From: Novosphingobium sp. 17-62-19
Lineage (GTDB): Bacteria; Pseudomonadota; Alphaproteobacteria; Sphingomonadales; Sphingomonadaceae
Reading direction: 5' to 3'
Assembly: GCF_002256775.1 (NCBI RefSeq)
Contig: NZ_NCII01000011.1
Coordinates: 1 to 64,000, forward strand
DNA: 64,000 bases
The stretch's first letter is position 1. The number at the start of each line of letters is the position of its first letter. The notes under the pieces were generated by a model, which was not told the DNA's origin, did not search any database, and saw only the letters and a list, made by a program, of their open reading frames with translations. Below, piece after piece: positions 36,457 through 46,495 of the stretch. Made by a program: the position numbers and the translations under genes.

Positions 36457-36708
36457 ATGGGAACCGGACCTGATATTGCCAGCCTGAGCTTCGAAGAAGC
36501 GCTGAAGGACCTCGAAAACGTCGTGCGGCGGCTCGAAAGCGGGGATGCTCCGCTGGATGAATCGATCGATCTGTATGCGCGTGGCGATGCATTGCGCGCA
36601 CATTGTCAGGCTCGGCTCGATGCGGCTCAAGCGCGAATCGAGGCCATCGTGGCCGACCGGGACGGCAAGCCGCAAGGCTTGCGCCCAATTGACGAAACCC
36701 AGGGTTGA
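36457..36708 (+). CDS. xseB: Exodeoxyribonuclease VII small subunit
   Basis: Small subunit of exonuclease VII, which degrades single-stranded DNA with the XseA subunit. The 83-residue form from ATG 36457 fits the family size; the frame is open from a TTG at 36421, which would add 12 residues. Typical features are SLSFEEALKDLENVVRRLES followed by LDESIDLYARGDALR. It is followed 10 bases later by ispA, the classic xseB-ispA order. Confidence 0.9.
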   Translation: MGTGPDIASLSFEEALKDLENVVRRLESGDAPLDESIDLYARGDALRAHCQARLDAAQARIEAIVADRDGKPQGLRPIDETQG

Positions 36709-36718
36709 GCGAGGCCAG

Positions 36719-37618
36719 ATGGCGGCTGAAACCGGTCTGCTGAAGCCTGCGCTGAAGGCGATTGCCGAGGAAATCGACAACAGCTTTGATCTGTTGCTGC
36801 CGGTGCCGGGCGATCCGCGCGATCGACTGGTCGAGGCAATGCGCTACGCTACGATTGGCGGGGGTAAGCGCGTGCGGCCACTGCTGGTTTGCGCCACCGC
36901 AAGCATGTTCGGCGTATCGCGTGAAGCAGCGGTGCGCGTCGGCACTGCGATCGAGGCGATCCACGTCTATTCGCTGATTCACGATGACCTGCCATGCATG
37001 GACAATGATGCCCTGCGCCATGGCAAGGCGACCGTGCATCTGGCGTTCGACGATGCGACGGCGGTGCTGGCTGGCGATGCCCTGCACGATTTCGCGTTCG
37101 AAGTTCTGTCCGATCCAGCCACCAGCGGTGATCCGTTTACGCGTATCGAACTGCTCCGCACGCTCGCCACCGCAAGCGGGTTGAACGGTATGTGTGGCGG
37201 TCAGATGATGGACATTGTGGCCGAAACTTCGAGCTTTGATTTGCAGACGGTGACGCGGTTGCAGCAATTGAAAACCGGCGCGCTCCTGTCTGCCTCGGTG
37301 GAAATGGGCGCAATTCTGGGCAAAGTACAGCTTGAGGCGCGTACTCATCTGCGCGGTTACGCGCGTGATATCGGACTTGCTTTCCAGATTGCCGATGACT
37401 TGCTTGATGCCGAAGGCGATGAAGCTGCGGCCGGCAAGGCGCTGCGCAAGGATGAAGCACAAGGCAAGGAAACCTTTCTGTCACTGCTAGGGCCGGAGCG
37501 TGCCCGCGAACAGGCGCGTATGCTGGTCGATCAGGCAGTGCAGCATCTGGCAAGCTATGGCCCTGAGGCCGACCTGCTGCGCGAATTGGCGCGCTTTATT
37601 GTGGAGAGGAATCACTGA
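36719..37618 (+). CDS. ispA: Farnesyl diphosphate synthase (polyprenyl synthetase)
   Basis: Condenses isopentenyl diphosphate with dimethylallyl and geranyl diphosphate to make farnesyl diphosphate. The 299-residue protein begins at ATG 36719 (GAGG upstream). The first aspartate-rich motif HDDLPCMDND is at residues 88-97 with GGGKRVRPLL before it, and the second is FQIADDLLDAEGDE. It lies in the order xseB-ispA-coaD and its stop overlaps the coaD start by one base (TGATG). Confidence 0.95.
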   Translation: MAAETGLLKPALKAIAEEIDNSFDLLLPVPGDPRDRLVEAMRYATIGGGKRVRPLLVCATASMFGVSREAAVRVGTAIEAIHVYSLIHDDLPCMDNDALRHGKATVHLAFDDATAVLAGDALHDFAFEVLSDPATSGDPFTRIELLRTLATASGLNGMCGGQMMDIVAETSSFDLQTVTRLQQLKTGALLSASVEMGAILGKVQLEARTHLRGYARDIGLAFQIADDLLDAEGDEAAAGKALRKDEAQGKETFLSLLGPERAREQARMLVDQAVQHLASYGPEADLLRELARFIVERNH

Positions 37619-38130
37619 TGGCGCAGCGTATCGGCGTCTATCCGGGCACGTTTGACCCGATCACATTGGGCCATCTCGATATCATCCGTCGCGGCGCAAA
37701 GCTGGTCGACAAGCTGATTATTGGTGTGACGACAAACCCTTCGAAAGACCCGATGTTCACGCCGGAAGAGCGCATGGACATGGTTACGCGCGAAGTGGCC
37801 GATCAGGGGATCGACAATGTCGAGGTCGTTGGCTTCAACGCGCTATTGATGAAGTTTGCACGGGCGCAGGGGGCCAGTGTGATCGTGCGTGGCCTTCGCG
37901 CTGTGGCGGACTTTGAATATGAATATCAAATGGCCGGCATGAACCAGAAGCTCGATGCAGAGATCGAGACAGTGTTTCTGATGGCCGATGTCAGCCTGCA
38001 ACCCATCGCTTCCAAGCTGGTGAAGGAAATTGCGCTGTTCGGGGGCGAGATTGCCGACTTCGTAACGCCAACAATCCGTGATGAAGTGGTTGTCAGGGTT
38101 GAGCAGAAAGGCCGTTTGGGCGACTATTAA
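37618..38130 (+). CDS. coaD: Phosphopantetheine adenylyltransferase
   Basis: Fourth step of coenzyme A synthesis: adenylates 4'-phosphopantetheine. The 170-residue protein shows the nucleotidyltransferase signature YPGTFDPITLGHLDIIRRG with TxGH near residues 15-19. RGLRAVADFEYEYQMAGMN is the conserved substrate-binding part. Translation is probably coupled to ispA through the overlapping TGATG. Confidence 0.95.
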   Translation: MAQRIGVYPGTFDPITLGHLDIIRRGAKLVDKLIIGVTTNPSKDPMFTPEERMDMVTREVADQGIDNVEVVGFNALLMKFARAQGASVIVRGLRAVADFEYEYQMAGMNQKLDAEIETVFLMADVSLQPIASKLVKEIALFGGEIADFVTPTIRDEVVVRVEQKGRLGDY

Positions 38131-38235
38131 GCGCATTGCGCAGCAACAATCGGCAATCGTTCCCAGAATCGTTCATTGCAGCGACAGCGCGAGCAGCCTA
38201 TCGGCGCTTCACGCAACCCGGAGTTCAACGTTTTC

Positions 38236-38916
38236 ATGGTTTCGCGCTTTCTCACCGCACTTGCGCTCGGCGCTGCCCTGACGGCTTCCCCGGTTCTCGC
38301 TCAAGACACCAAGGGCGAGGCTACTGAAGCCGCGCCCAAGCCTGTCAACTATGTGGTCAACGCTGACCAGAGTGTTGACCGCGAAAACATTCTCTATCTC
38401 GACCTGTCGAACGGTGGCCGTGTGGCTATTCGTCTGATGCCGGAATGGGCGCCTTCCCATATCGACCGGATCAAAACACTGGTTCGCCAAGGTTTTTATG
38501 ATGGTGTGATCTTCCACCGCGTGATCGATGGGTTCATGGCGCAAACCGGTGACCCGACAGGTACCGGGCAGGGCGGATCGCAGCTGCCTGACCTGAAGGC
38601 TGAATTCAATGCGGTCCCGCATTTGCGTGGCACGGTTTCGATGGCCCGGACCAACGAACCCGATACGGCCAATAGCCAGTTCTTTATCGTGTTTTATCCG
38701 CGATTTGCGCTCGATCACAAATACACGAACTTCGGTCGTGTGATCGCGGGAATGGACAATGTTGATTCGATCACGCGTGGCGAACCACCTGCGAATCCGA
38801 CCAAGATTGTTCAGGCCTCCATCGCGGCAGACAACAAGCCTGCACCGGTGATCACGCCGCAAACGGAAACGAAGTCATTTACCGCTGACATGCTGAGCAA
38901 CTCTTCGTCGAACTGA
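38236..38916 (+). CDS. Periplasmic cyclophilin-type peptidyl-prolyl isomerase
   Basis: Catalyses cis-trans isomerisation of Xaa-Pro bonds in exported proteins. The ATG at 38236 gives a 226-residue protein with a clean signal peptide (cleavage after PVLAQ, about residue 23). The cyclophilin core has FYDGVIFHRVIDGFMAQTGD, GTGQGG and NSQFFIVFYP. A further in-frame open stretch of 20 codons upstream lacks signals. It lies downstream of coaD and just upstream of queA. Confidence 0.92.
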   Translation: MVSRFLTALALGAALTASPVLAQDTKGEATEAAPKPVNYVVNADQSVDRENILYLDLSNGGRVAIRLMPEWAPSHIDRIKTLVRQGFYDGVIFHRVIDGFMAQTGDPTGTGQGGSQLPDLKAEFNAVPHLRGTVSMARTNEPDTANSQFFIVFYPRFALDHKYTNFGRVIAGMDNVDSITRGEPPANPTKIVQASIAADNKPAPVITPQTETKSFTADMLSNSSSN

Positions 38917-38972
38917 TCTTGCTGGTACTGACTGGGGTCGCGTTGGCAGCGGTTTGGCGCTAGGGCGCGCCC

Positions 38973-40001
38973 ATGCGTGTCGACATCTTCGATTTTGAGC
39001 TTCCGACTGAAAACATCGCGCTGCGACCAGCGCGCCCTCGCGATTCCGCACGCCTGCTTGGCATAGAGCGGGATGGCCCGTTCCGTGATCAGGGCGTGCT
39101 TGACTTGCCATCGCTGCTGAACCGCGGCGATGTGTTGGTGTTCAACGACACGCGGGTGATCCCGGCCCAGCTTGAAGGTCAGCGCGGAGAGGCGCGCATA
39201 GGTGCGACACTGCACAAGCGGATCGATCTGCGCCGCTGGCAGGCATTCGTGCGCAACGGCAAACGGCTGCGCGTAGGCGATACAATTCAATTCGGCGCAG
39301 GCGTGACCGCGCAGGCCGAACGCCGATTGCCCGATGGCAGTTGGACGCTGTTCTTCCCCGGAGATGAGCCGGTTGAGGTGCTGCTAGAGCGCGCCGGACA
39401 GATGCCCTTGCCGCCCTACATCGCTGGTAAGCGCCCCACCGATGCGCAGGATCGCGAGGATTATCAGACCATGTTTGCAGCCAAGGACGGCGCTGTTGCT
39501 GCGCCTACCGCTGCATTGCACTTCACGCCCAGCTTGCTCGATGCACTTGCTGCGGCCGGAGTGCGGAGCGAGACGCTGACGCTGCATGTGGGGGCGGGCA
39601 CATTCCTGCCGGTCAAGGTTGAGGATACGCAAGACCACCAAATGCACGCCGAATGGGGCACGATTGATGCGGCAACAGCAGACCGCCTCAACGCTGCGCG
39701 CGCTGCGGGCAGCCGTGTGATCGCAGTCGGCACCACATCACTGCGTCTGCTGGAAAGCGCCACAGGTGAGGACAAGGTCATCCGGCCGTTCTCAGGCGAT
39801 ACGGCGATATTCATCACGCCTGGCTACAGCTTCAGGGCCATCGACGGGTTGATGACCAACTTTCATCTGCCCAAGTCCACGCTGTTTATGCTGGTCTCGG
39901 CGCTGATGGGGCTAGAGCGGATGCAGGCGGCCTATGCCCATGCAATCAGGCAGGGCTATCGGTTTTACAGCTACGGGGATTCGAGCCTGCTCCTGCCATA
40001 A
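38973..40001 (+). CDS. queA: S-adenosylmethionine:tRNA ribosyltransferase-isomerase
   Basis: Transfers and isomerises the ribosyl group of S-adenosylmethionine onto preQ1 in tRNA to give epoxyqueuosine. The 342-residue length is standard. [36 protein letters not shown] and the C-terminal [20 protein letters not shown] are typical family blocks. Start at ATG 38973. It lies downstream of the cyclophilin gene, a common neighbourhood in sphingomonads. Confidence 0.95.
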   Translation: MRVDIFDFELPTENIALRPARPRDSARLLGIERDGPFRDQGVLDLPSLLNRGDVLVFNDTRVIPAQLEGQRGEARIGATLHKRIDLRRWQAFVRNGKRLRVGDTIQFGAGVTAQAERRLPDGSWTLFFPGDEPVEVLLERAGQMPLPPYIAGKRPTDAQDREDYQTMFAAKDGAVAAPTAALHFTPSLLDALAAAGVRSETLTLHVGAGTFLPVKVEDTQDHQMHAEWGTIDAATADRLNAARAAGSRVIAVGTTSLRLLESATGEDKVIRPFSGDTAIFITPGYSFRAIDGLMTNFHLPKSTLFMLVSALMGLERMQAAYAHAIRQGYRFYSYGDSSLLLP

Positions 40002-40063
40002 AGCGCAGTTTCACCGCGCTCTCACACGGGTAGCCTGCCGATCAAACAGATTAGGGGCAGGCA

Positions 40064-41275
40064 ATGGCAACGATGGTCGATATTCCGGCACACGTACCGG
40101 CAGATCGCGTGGTTGATTTTGACCTCTTCAACCCGCCGGGCGTGGAAGAAGACTATTTTGCGTCTTGGACAAGCTTGCTGGATGGACCGGGCCTGGTGTG
40201 GACAACGGCAAACGGCGGGCACTGGATCGCGGCACGCGGCGATGTGGTGCGGGCGTTGTGGGCGGATGCCGAGCGGCTTTCGAGTGAGTGCCTTGCTGTC
40301 ACGCCAGGGCTCGGTGACGTCATGCGATTCATTCCACTTCAGCAAGATGGGGCCGAGCACAAGGCGTTTCGGATGCCGGTGATGAAGGGGCTGGCCTCGC
40401 GCTTCGTCGTGGCTTTGGAGCCGAAAGTGCAATCAGTGGCACGTGAACTGATGGAAGGTTTGCGTCCGCGCGGGGAATGCGAATTCGTTGCAGATTTTGC
40501 CGAGATTTTGCCGCTCAACATCTTCCTATCGTTGATTGATGTGCCGCGGGAAGATCGGCCTGCTTTGCGCAAACTGGGTGTGCAGCTTACCCGGCCAGAT
40601 GGTTCCATGTCCGTCGATGAACTTCGCCAGGCGGCGGATGATTACCTCTGGCCGTTCATCCAGAAGCGATTGGCGGAGCCGGGTGACGATCTGTTCAGCC
40701 GTATCCTGTCAGAACCTGTCGATGGCAGGGCGTGGACCGAGGATGAGGCACGGCGTATGTGCCGAAATCTGCTGTTCGGTGGGCTTGATACGGTGGCGGC
40801 TATGATCGGCATGGTTGCGCTGCATCTCGCGCGGCACCCTGACGACCAGCGGTTGTTGCGCGAGCGGCTTGAACTCATCCCAGATGCGGCTGACGAGCTT
40901 ATGCGGCGTTATCCGACCGTCGCGGTGAGCCGCAATGCGGTGACAGACGTCGAAATTGACGGCGTTACGATCCGTGCGGGCGATCTCGTCTACTTGCCAA
41001 GCGTGTTGCACAACCTTGATCCTGCCTGCTTTGAAGTGCCCGAAGAGGTGCGCTTTGATCGCGGCCTCACGCCAATCCGCCACACAACGATGGGCGTCGG
41101 TGTGCATCGCTGTGTGGGGGCAGGGTTGGCGCGAATGGAAGTGATCATGTTCTTGCGCGAATGGTTGGGCGGGATGCCCGAATTCACGCTTGCCCCAGGC
41201 AAAGCGGTGGCGATGAAAGGCGGCAACGTGGGGGCCTGCACGTCGTTGCCGCTTGTCTGGAATAATCAGGGCTGA
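40064..41275 (+). CDS. Cytochrome P450, CYP101-like
   Basis: Haem monooxygenase resembling P450cam (CYP101) and its Novosphingobium relatives. The 403-residue protein has the I-helix region LLFGGLDTVAAMIGMVALHL, the K-helix ExxR as DELMRRYPTVAVSRN, and the haem-ligand loop TTMGVGVHRCVGAGLARME with the axial cysteine. The C-terminal TSLPLVWNNQG is also typical of CYP101. No ferredoxin or ferredoxin reductase gene is nearby, so redox partners must be encoded elsewhere. The substrate is unknown, though terpenoid-like compounds are plausible for the family. Its 3' end overlaps the convergent TolC-like gene by 10 bases. Confidence 0.9.
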   Translation: MATMVDIPAHVPADRVVDFDLFNPPGVEEDYFASWTSLLDGPGLVWTTANGGHWIAARGDVVRALWADAERLSSECLAVTPGLGDVMRFIPLQQDGAEHKAFRMPVMKGLASRFVVALEPKVQSVARELMEGLRPRGECEFVADFAEILPLNIFLSLIDVPREDRPALRKLGVQLTRPDGSMSVDELRQAADDYLWPFIQKRLAEPGDDLFSRILSEPVDGRAWTEDEARRMCRNLLFGGLDTVAAMIGMVALHLARHPDDQRLLRERLELIPDAADELMRRYPTVAVSRNAVTDVEIDGVTIRAGDLVYLPSVLHNLDPACFEVPEEVRFDRGLTPIRHTTMGVGVHRCVGAGLARMEVIMFLREWLGGMPEFTLAPGKAVAMKGGNVGACTSLPLVWNNQG

Positions 41276-42786
41276 GCGGCGGGCACCGTGTTGCCGCTGC
41301 GTAGGTCAGCGGCGGCATCGCGATAGGCCCGGTCGGTTTCCAGATCGCGCACCGGGATGGAATCGATGCCTGACAGGATCGTGGTGATCAGTGGCAAGTC
41401 ACCACGCCAACGCTGATTGCGGAAGTTGCCTTCGGGATCGTAGCGACGAATGTCGGGCAAGAGCAGCGGCGCTTCCAAGCGGCCCATGGCGGCAAGGAGC
41501 GAGGCGCGGGCGAGATATTCGTTTGCCATCGCGCTGACATAACTGGTCCGCACGTTCAGCAGATCACGCGCCAGATCGAGCACGTCGAGCGTGGTGCGCG
41601 CACCCGCCTTTTCCTGGATCACAGCGCCGTCATAGGCCTTGCGTGCTGCTTTTGCGGCCATGCGGAAGTGTTCGACCGATTGGCCAGCGGCGCGCCAGTT
41701 GTTCCATGCTTCGGCCACAGACTGCCGCGTATCGCGCAGTGCGGCATCCAGCAGTCGCCAGTCGGCATCGTTGGCCTGCTCTGCGCCTTCTATTCGGGCG
41801 CGGCGGTTGCCGCCATCGACCAGTGGAATGCCGACGACGATGGCCGAGCGCAATTCGGTGGTGCGGCGGCTGTTGGAATAGGGCGTGACGGTGCCGTAAG
41901 CGCCGCTGCTCTGCAATGATACGCTGGGGTACTGTTCGGCGCGGGCGGCGGCGAGTTCGGCACGTGAGGCCTTTTCGCGGGCGCTGGCTGCGCGGATCAA
42001 TGCGCTCTCCGCTTCGGCAATGGCATAGGCCTCGTCGAGGGTTGCGACGCCGGGATCAAGCGGCGGGGGCGGGGCAAGTGTGCCGGGCAGCGCGCCAACG
42101 CTTTGCAGAAAGCGCGATTCACTCGCCCCCACACCGCCCTGCGCATTGAGCAGTTGCGCGCGACCGACGGCGACGCGCGTTTCCACCTGCTGCAAGTCTG
42201 TCGAAGTCACTTCGCGCACCTTGAACCGGGCGGCGCTGGCAGAAAGTTGGCGGTCGAGCAGTTCGAGGTTCTCGGTGCTGATATCGGCCACTGCGCGGTC
42301 ACGCACAAGGAACACGTAGTCGCGGATCACCGTGAACATTGTCTGCGCTTCGGCAAGTCGCAACTGGTTGCGGCCAAGATCTATTTGCGCCAGTGCCGAT
42401 TGCTCGGAAGCGAAACGGCGGCCAAAGCTGAATAGCGGCTGCGTGAACACCAGCGCGGCCGTGGAGGCAAAGCCATCAATCGCTGCGTAGTTTCCGCTTT
42501 GCTGCTGGGTTCGGTCCCACGCGAACTGGTGCCGCCCTTCAAGGTTCACCTGCGGACCGTAGGCCGAACGCGCGCCGGGATAGAGTGCGTCGGTGGAGCG
42601 GAGCACACCGCGCTGGGCGAGCAGATTGGGGTTGCCCTCATAGGCCAGCGCAAGTGCTTCTTCGAGCCGGGTCACCGGCTGTGGCGCTGCATCCTCGCGT
42701 ACGGGCATTTCCTCCTGCGCATGAGCAATTGGCGCAGCGCACAAGGCTGCGGAAACACCCAGCATTAGCCAACGCACATCAATCAT
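41266..42786 (-). CDS. TolC family outer-membrane protein of type I secretion
   Basis: Outer-membrane channel of the type I secretion system. The 506-residue protein has a signal peptide (cleavage after APIAHAQ, about residue 24) and two OEP-type repeats rich in helical Ala/Glu/Arg stretches, such as LARAFRVREVTS-like coiled-coil regions and SVAEAWNNWRAAGQSVEHFR. Relatives carry names such as PrtF/AprF or LapE. It overlaps the end of the HlyD gene by 8 bases and is the last gene of the three-gene secretion operon, whose likely substrate is the divergent giant RTX protein. Confidence 0.88.
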   Translation of the reverse strand: MIDVRWLMLGVSAALCAAPIAHAQEEMPVREDAAPQPVTRLEEALALAYEGNPNLLAQRGVLRSTDALYPGARSAYGPQVNLEGRHQFAWDRTQQQSGNYAAIDGFASTAALVFTQPLFSFGRRFASEQSALAQIDLGRNQLRLAEAQTMFTVIRDYVFLVRDRAVADISTENLELLDRQLSASAARFKVREVTSTDLQQVETRVAVGRAQLLNAQGGVGASESRFLQSVGALPGTLAPPPPLDPGVATLDEAYAIAEAESALIRAASAREKASRAELAAARAEQYPSVSLQSSGAYGTVTPYSNSRRTTELRSAIVVGIPLVDGGNRRARIEGAEQANDADWRLLDAALRDTRQSVAEAWNNWRAAGQSVEHFRMAAKAARKAYDGAVIQEKAGARTTLDVLDLARDLLNVRTSYVSAMANEYLARASLLAAMGRLEAPLLLPDIRRYDPEGNFRNQRWRGDLPLITTILSGIDSIPVRDLETDRAYRDAAADLRSGNTVPAAQP

Positions 42787-44113
42787 CGCGGAAGGCTCGG
42801 GCGAACTGATCGCGCAGGGGTTTGGTGATGTACGAAATCATCATGCGGTCGCCGGTCTCGATGAACACTTCGGCGGGCATACCGGGTTTGAGCGCCAGTT
42901 CAGGATAGCGTTTGAGTTCGGCCTGATCGATGGCAATGCGCGCCGGGTAAAAGCTGGCCTGGGTTTCAGCGTTGGTGGTGAGGTCCGCTGCAACGAACAC
43001 CACCTTGCCGGTGATTTCGGGCGTGGCCGTGTTGCTGAACGCGGTAAAGCGGATGCGTGCGGTCTGGCCATCACGCACGCGATCGATGTCCATCGGGGCG
43101 ACGGCGGCTTCTACCAGCAGAGTGTCGCTATCCGGCACGATCTCCATGATCACTTCAGCCGGACGCACGACGCCACCGATGGTGTTGAACGCCAGTTTGT
43201 CGACCACACCGTCGTAGGGTGCTCGCACAAGGCTGCGGTCCTGTGCATCACCTGCCGACACACTGCGCACCTGCTGCTGGTTGAGCACTGAGTTGAGCTG
43301 GGCTAGCTGGGTGCCAGCTTCGGACCGGCGCGTTTCGCCAAGCTGGATGATCTGCTGGCGCGCCTCGGTGATACGGGCCTGCGCCTCTGCAATGGCGGCC
43401 TGCATCGCGCCGATGTTGCCTTCGATGTCGGCAGCGGTGCGTTCAAGCTGGTTCAGGCGGCTGATCGTGACGAGATCCTGCTCCCACAATTCACGCACGC
43501 CCTTGCGCTCAGGCTCTATCAGTACCGACTGCTTTTCAAGGCTGCGAATCTGCGAGCGCTGTGCAGCGATCTGCTGACCATATTGCGCGATCCTGGCGTT
43601 GAGTTGGGCGGCAAGGCCAGCTTGCTCGGACTGCCGAATGCGGAACAGCTTTTCTTCGTCTGCCATGGCCTTGGCAGCAATCGGATCACCGCGTGAGAGT
43701 TCGGCGGGAAACCGGATGCTTGGCGCACCGAGCCGTTCAGCTTCAAGCCGGGCGCGCTGGGCCAGCATTTGATCGACACTGAGACTGGAGAACTGCGCAT
43801 CAGCCCCGGTCACCTTGTCATCAAAGCGCACCAGCACTTCACCCTTGCGGACATGCTGGCCGTTGCGGACAAGGATTTCGGCGATTACCCCGCCATTGGG
43901 ATGGGCAATGCGCTTCACGTGGGATTCAACGCCAACCTGACCGCTGGAGATGACGGCGCCTCCGATCGGCACCAACATTCCTGCAAGCACAAAGATGGCC
44001 AGCAATACCGCCAGTGCAATCGAGACCGAGCGGACCTTGCGTTCGACATCAGCCTCGGGATCGTAGGCAACCTCGGTTGGTGCTTCAGGGGCGGTGGTTA
44101 AGCTCTGCAGCAT
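42779..44113 (-). CDS. HlyD family membrane fusion protein of type I secretion
   Basis: Periplasmic adaptor linking the inner-membrane ABC exporter to the TolC-like channel. The 444-residue protein has one N-terminal membrane segment (about 32-55), a first lipoyl-type half (GQVGVESHVKRIAHPNGGVI), a long coiled-coil hairpin (about 115-285) and a second lipoyl/beta-barrel half (VRAPYDGVVDKLAFNTIGG). It lies directly between the ABC exporter gene (one base away) and the TolC-like gene. Confidence 0.93.
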   Translation of the reverse strand: MLQSLTTAPEAPTEVAYDPEADVERKVRSVSIALAVLLAIFVLAGMLVPIGGAVISSGQVGVESHVKRIAHPNGGVIAEILVRNGQHVRKGEVLVRFDDKVTGADAQFSSLSVDQMLAQRARLEAERLGAPSIRFPAELSRGDPIAAKAMADEEKLFRIRQSEQAGLAAQLNARIAQYGQQIAAQRSQIRSLEKQSVLIEPERKGVRELWEQDLVTISRLNQLERTAADIEGNIGAMQAAIAEAQARITEARQQIIQLGETRRSEAGTQLAQLNSVLNQQQVRSVSAGDAQDRSLVRAPYDGVVDKLAFNTIGGVVRPAEVIMEIVPDSDTLLVEAAVAPMDIDRVRDGQTARIRFTAFSNTATPEITGKVVFVAADLTTNAETQASFYPARIAIDQAELKRYPELALKPGMPAEVFIETGDRMMISYITKPLRDQFARAFRDD

Positions 44114-44114
44114 G

Positions 44115-45860
44115 TCAGGCCCCGGTTCTTGCAGGTTCAGGGGTTGGCTTTGCGGGAATCAATTTGGCGAGAACCTCTCTGGTCGGCCCGAATGCCGCAA
44201 CTTGCCCATCGCGCATGATCATGGCGTGGCTGGTGCGTTCCACAATGCCGGGGCGGTGTGACACGATCACGGCAATCCCGCCACGCGCGCGGATCGCCAC
44301 CACTGCTTGCTCCAAGGCTGCATCGCCTTCAGCATCTAGGTTCGAATTGGGCTCATCCAGCACAACCAGAAATGGATCGCCATAAAGCGCGCGGGCAAGC
44401 CCTATGCGCTGGCGCTGGCCTCCGGGCAGAACATCACCGCCGGGGCCGACGGGGGTGTCATACCCCTGCGGCAGGTGTGTGATCAGATCGTGGACTCCGG
44501 CTGCTCGTGCTGCCGCAATCACGGCTTCCGACACAGCCTGTGGATCGCTTTCGCGCCGGGGATCGAAGCGTGCAATATTCTCGGCAACGGTGCCTTCCAG
44601 CAACTCTACCGTTTGCGGCAGGTAGCCAAGGAAACGTCCGCGCGCGGTCTCACTCCATTGATCGAGTGCGCCGCCATCAAGCCGCACGTGCCCGCGCAGC
44701 GCGGGCCAGATCCCGACCAGCGCTTTGCCAAGGCTGGATTTTCCAGCCCCGCTCGGCCCGATCACGCCACATGCATCGCCCGCAGCCAGAGTGAACCGGG
44801 CACCGTTGACGATCGGAACTTGCGTTCCGGGCGCGGCTACGAACAGTGCTTCGACTTCAAGTCGTTCTTTCGGCGATGGAAGGGTTGTTGCCACTTCGGC
44901 GGGTGGTGGAACCTTGTCCAGCATTTCGGTCAAGCGAAGCCAACCGTTGCGGGCAGCGATCATGTTCTTCCAGTTGCCGATGGCCTGATCCACCGGAGCG
45001 AGCGCGCGTCCAGACAGGATCGACGCGGCGAAGATCACCCCGCCGCTGGCGCGGTCGTCAATCACCAGCAGTGCGCCTACGGTGAGGATGATGGATTGCA
45101 GCGCAAGGCGCAGGATCTTGCTGAGGCCGGTAAATGCCGTAGCAGTGCGGTTCAGGGCGTTCTGCGTGCCGGTATAGCGCTGGTTGATCGTTTCGAACCG
45201 CTCCTGCATACGCTCGCGCATTCCCAGCGCCGCAAGCAATTCGACATGGCGAAGGTTCGCCTCTGCGGCGCCGTTGCGCCACGCTGCCAGTTGCGCGACT
45301 TGCGATGATGGCTGCTGCATCGTGCGGTTGGTGAAGATCGTCAGCGAGAAAATGATAGCTGCGCCGACCAGCGTGGTCACGCCAAGCCAGAAGTGCAGGG
45401 CAAACAGTACCGCGATGAAGAACACGATCCACGGCAGGTCAATCAGCGTGGCGATGCCGCCCGACAGGAACGCACGCACTTGTTCCAGATCGCGCATCGG
45501 GATGAGTCCATCGCCCAATGAGCGGTTTCCCTGCAATCGCAACTGGGAGATTGCATCCTGCACACGCCGGGACAAACGACGATCCAGAGCGTTCGCCACA
45601 TCAGCCAACATGCCGGACCGAACTGTCTCGAAATAACCCTGAAAAAGGTAAATGGCGGCGAGCAGGATGAGCAAACCAAAAAGCGTCGGAATGGACCGAC
45701 TTGGCAGGACCGAATCATAAATCAGCATCATGTAGAACGACCCGCCAAGTAGCAGGACGTTGAGAACCGCACTCGCTGCAATTACCGCTAAGAATACACG
45801 CCTGTACGCTTTTGCAGCATCCCAAAGTTCGCCGCGGCGCATTGGCTGGGTCAAGAACAC
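44115..45860 (-). CDS. Type I secretion ABC exporter (PrtD-like, ATPase and permease)
   Basis: Inner-membrane ATP-driven exporter that recognises RTX-type substrates. I prefer the GTG at 45860, which has AGGGGA 6-7 bases upstream and yields 581 residues; an ATG six codons later is also possible, and the frame is open another 54 codons upstream without sequence resembling the family. It has a transmembrane domain of about six helices (about 15-300). The ABC domain (about 330-560) has Walker A GPSGAGKSSLGKAL, signature LPGGQRQRIGLARAL and Walker B VVLDEPNSNLD. It has no C39 peptidase domain, as in PrtD/AprD exporters. It is divergent from the giant RTX gene, its probable cargo. Confidence 0.93.
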   Translation of the reverse strand: MFLTQPMRRGELWDAAKAYRRVFLAVIAASAVLNVLLLGGSFYMMLIYDSVLPSRSIPTLFGLLILLAAIYLFQGYFETVRSGMLADVANALDRRLSRRVQDAISQLRLQGNRSLGDGLIPMRDLEQVRAFLSGGIATLIDLPWIVFFIAVLFALHFWLGVTTLVGAAIIFSLTIFTNRTMQQPSSQVAQLAAWRNGAAEANLRHVELLAALGMRERMQERFETINQRYTGTQNALNRTATAFTGLSKILRLALQSIILTVGALLVIDDRASGGVIFAASILSGRALAPVDQAIGNWKNMIAARNGWLRLTEMLDKVPPPAEVATTLPSPKERLEVEALFVAAPGTQVPIVNGARFTLAAGDACGVIGPSGAGKSSLGKALVGIWPALRGHVRLDGGALDQWSETARGRFLGYLPQTVELLEGTVAENIARFDPRRESDPQAVSEAVIAAARAAGVHDLITHLPQGYDTPVGPGGDVLPGGQRQRIGLARALYGDPFLVVLDEPNSNLDAEGDAALEQAVVAIRARGGIAVIVSHRPGIVERTSHAMIMRDGQVAAFGPTREVLAKLIPAKPTPEPARTGA

Positions 45861-46495
45861 CAAAAATCCCCTGTCTGACGCTGGAAATGCGTCGAGGAAA
45901 AACCCACGTCCGAATCGTCCTTTGCCGCAAGACTGCTGGTTTCGGCCTGATTCGTGTGGTGTCCCCGACCTCGTGCTAGTCTGGATTGAGGTTTGTTGCC
46001 AAGGCATAGCTTGGGCAAACAACCGGAACTTTCAGTTTTGCTCTGTGGCTCAGCGGCAATGGCACGGTTGATCACCAGCGTTATGAGTCTGCCACGGTCA
46101 CCGAGGGAACAATTGAAAATTCGGCAATTCTATCTGAACATGCACATCGCTTGACAAGTATCGTCCCAACGAGTGCGATTGCGCCCTGCATTTGACTTGC
46201 ACAACGCCCTCCCGACCTTCCTGTTATAAAGATGACAAGTGACGTAATGCCGTGTGAGTGTGATTTTGGTCGCTTGCAGGTGCGAGATCGCTCGAATATG
46301 GATTGATACGTAAGGCGGGCAGGACATGGTTAACGTTCTGCATAAGAGAGCCAGTCGGGTTGCCAGTCGTTCAACGGGTGCTGACTCTCGCACAGAGGCA
46401 ATCGCGCGGACATCAATCCGCGCTCCGCGCAGCACTTCAGGCAACCAACTGGCAACCATGCTGATCTTCCGCCGCAATGGAATGGAGATCTGGTC
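45861..46495. promoter_or_regulatory. Divergent non-coding region between secretion operon and RTX gene
   Basis: About 635 bases without a convincing gene; the open frames here have no start signals or family similarity. It should hold the promoters for both the secretion operon and the RTX gene. A TTGACA at 46151 with TGCGAT 17 bases further on is a weak plus-strand promoter candidate, which would leave a long untranslated leader before the RTX start. No clear regulator site was identified. Confidence 0.4.

Noticed and set aside
35971-36780. 269-residue version of the DUF2177 protein
   Set aside because: The extra N-terminal part covers xseB and the ispA start in reverse; the internal ATG at 36369 has a good ribosome-binding site and the standard family N-terminus.
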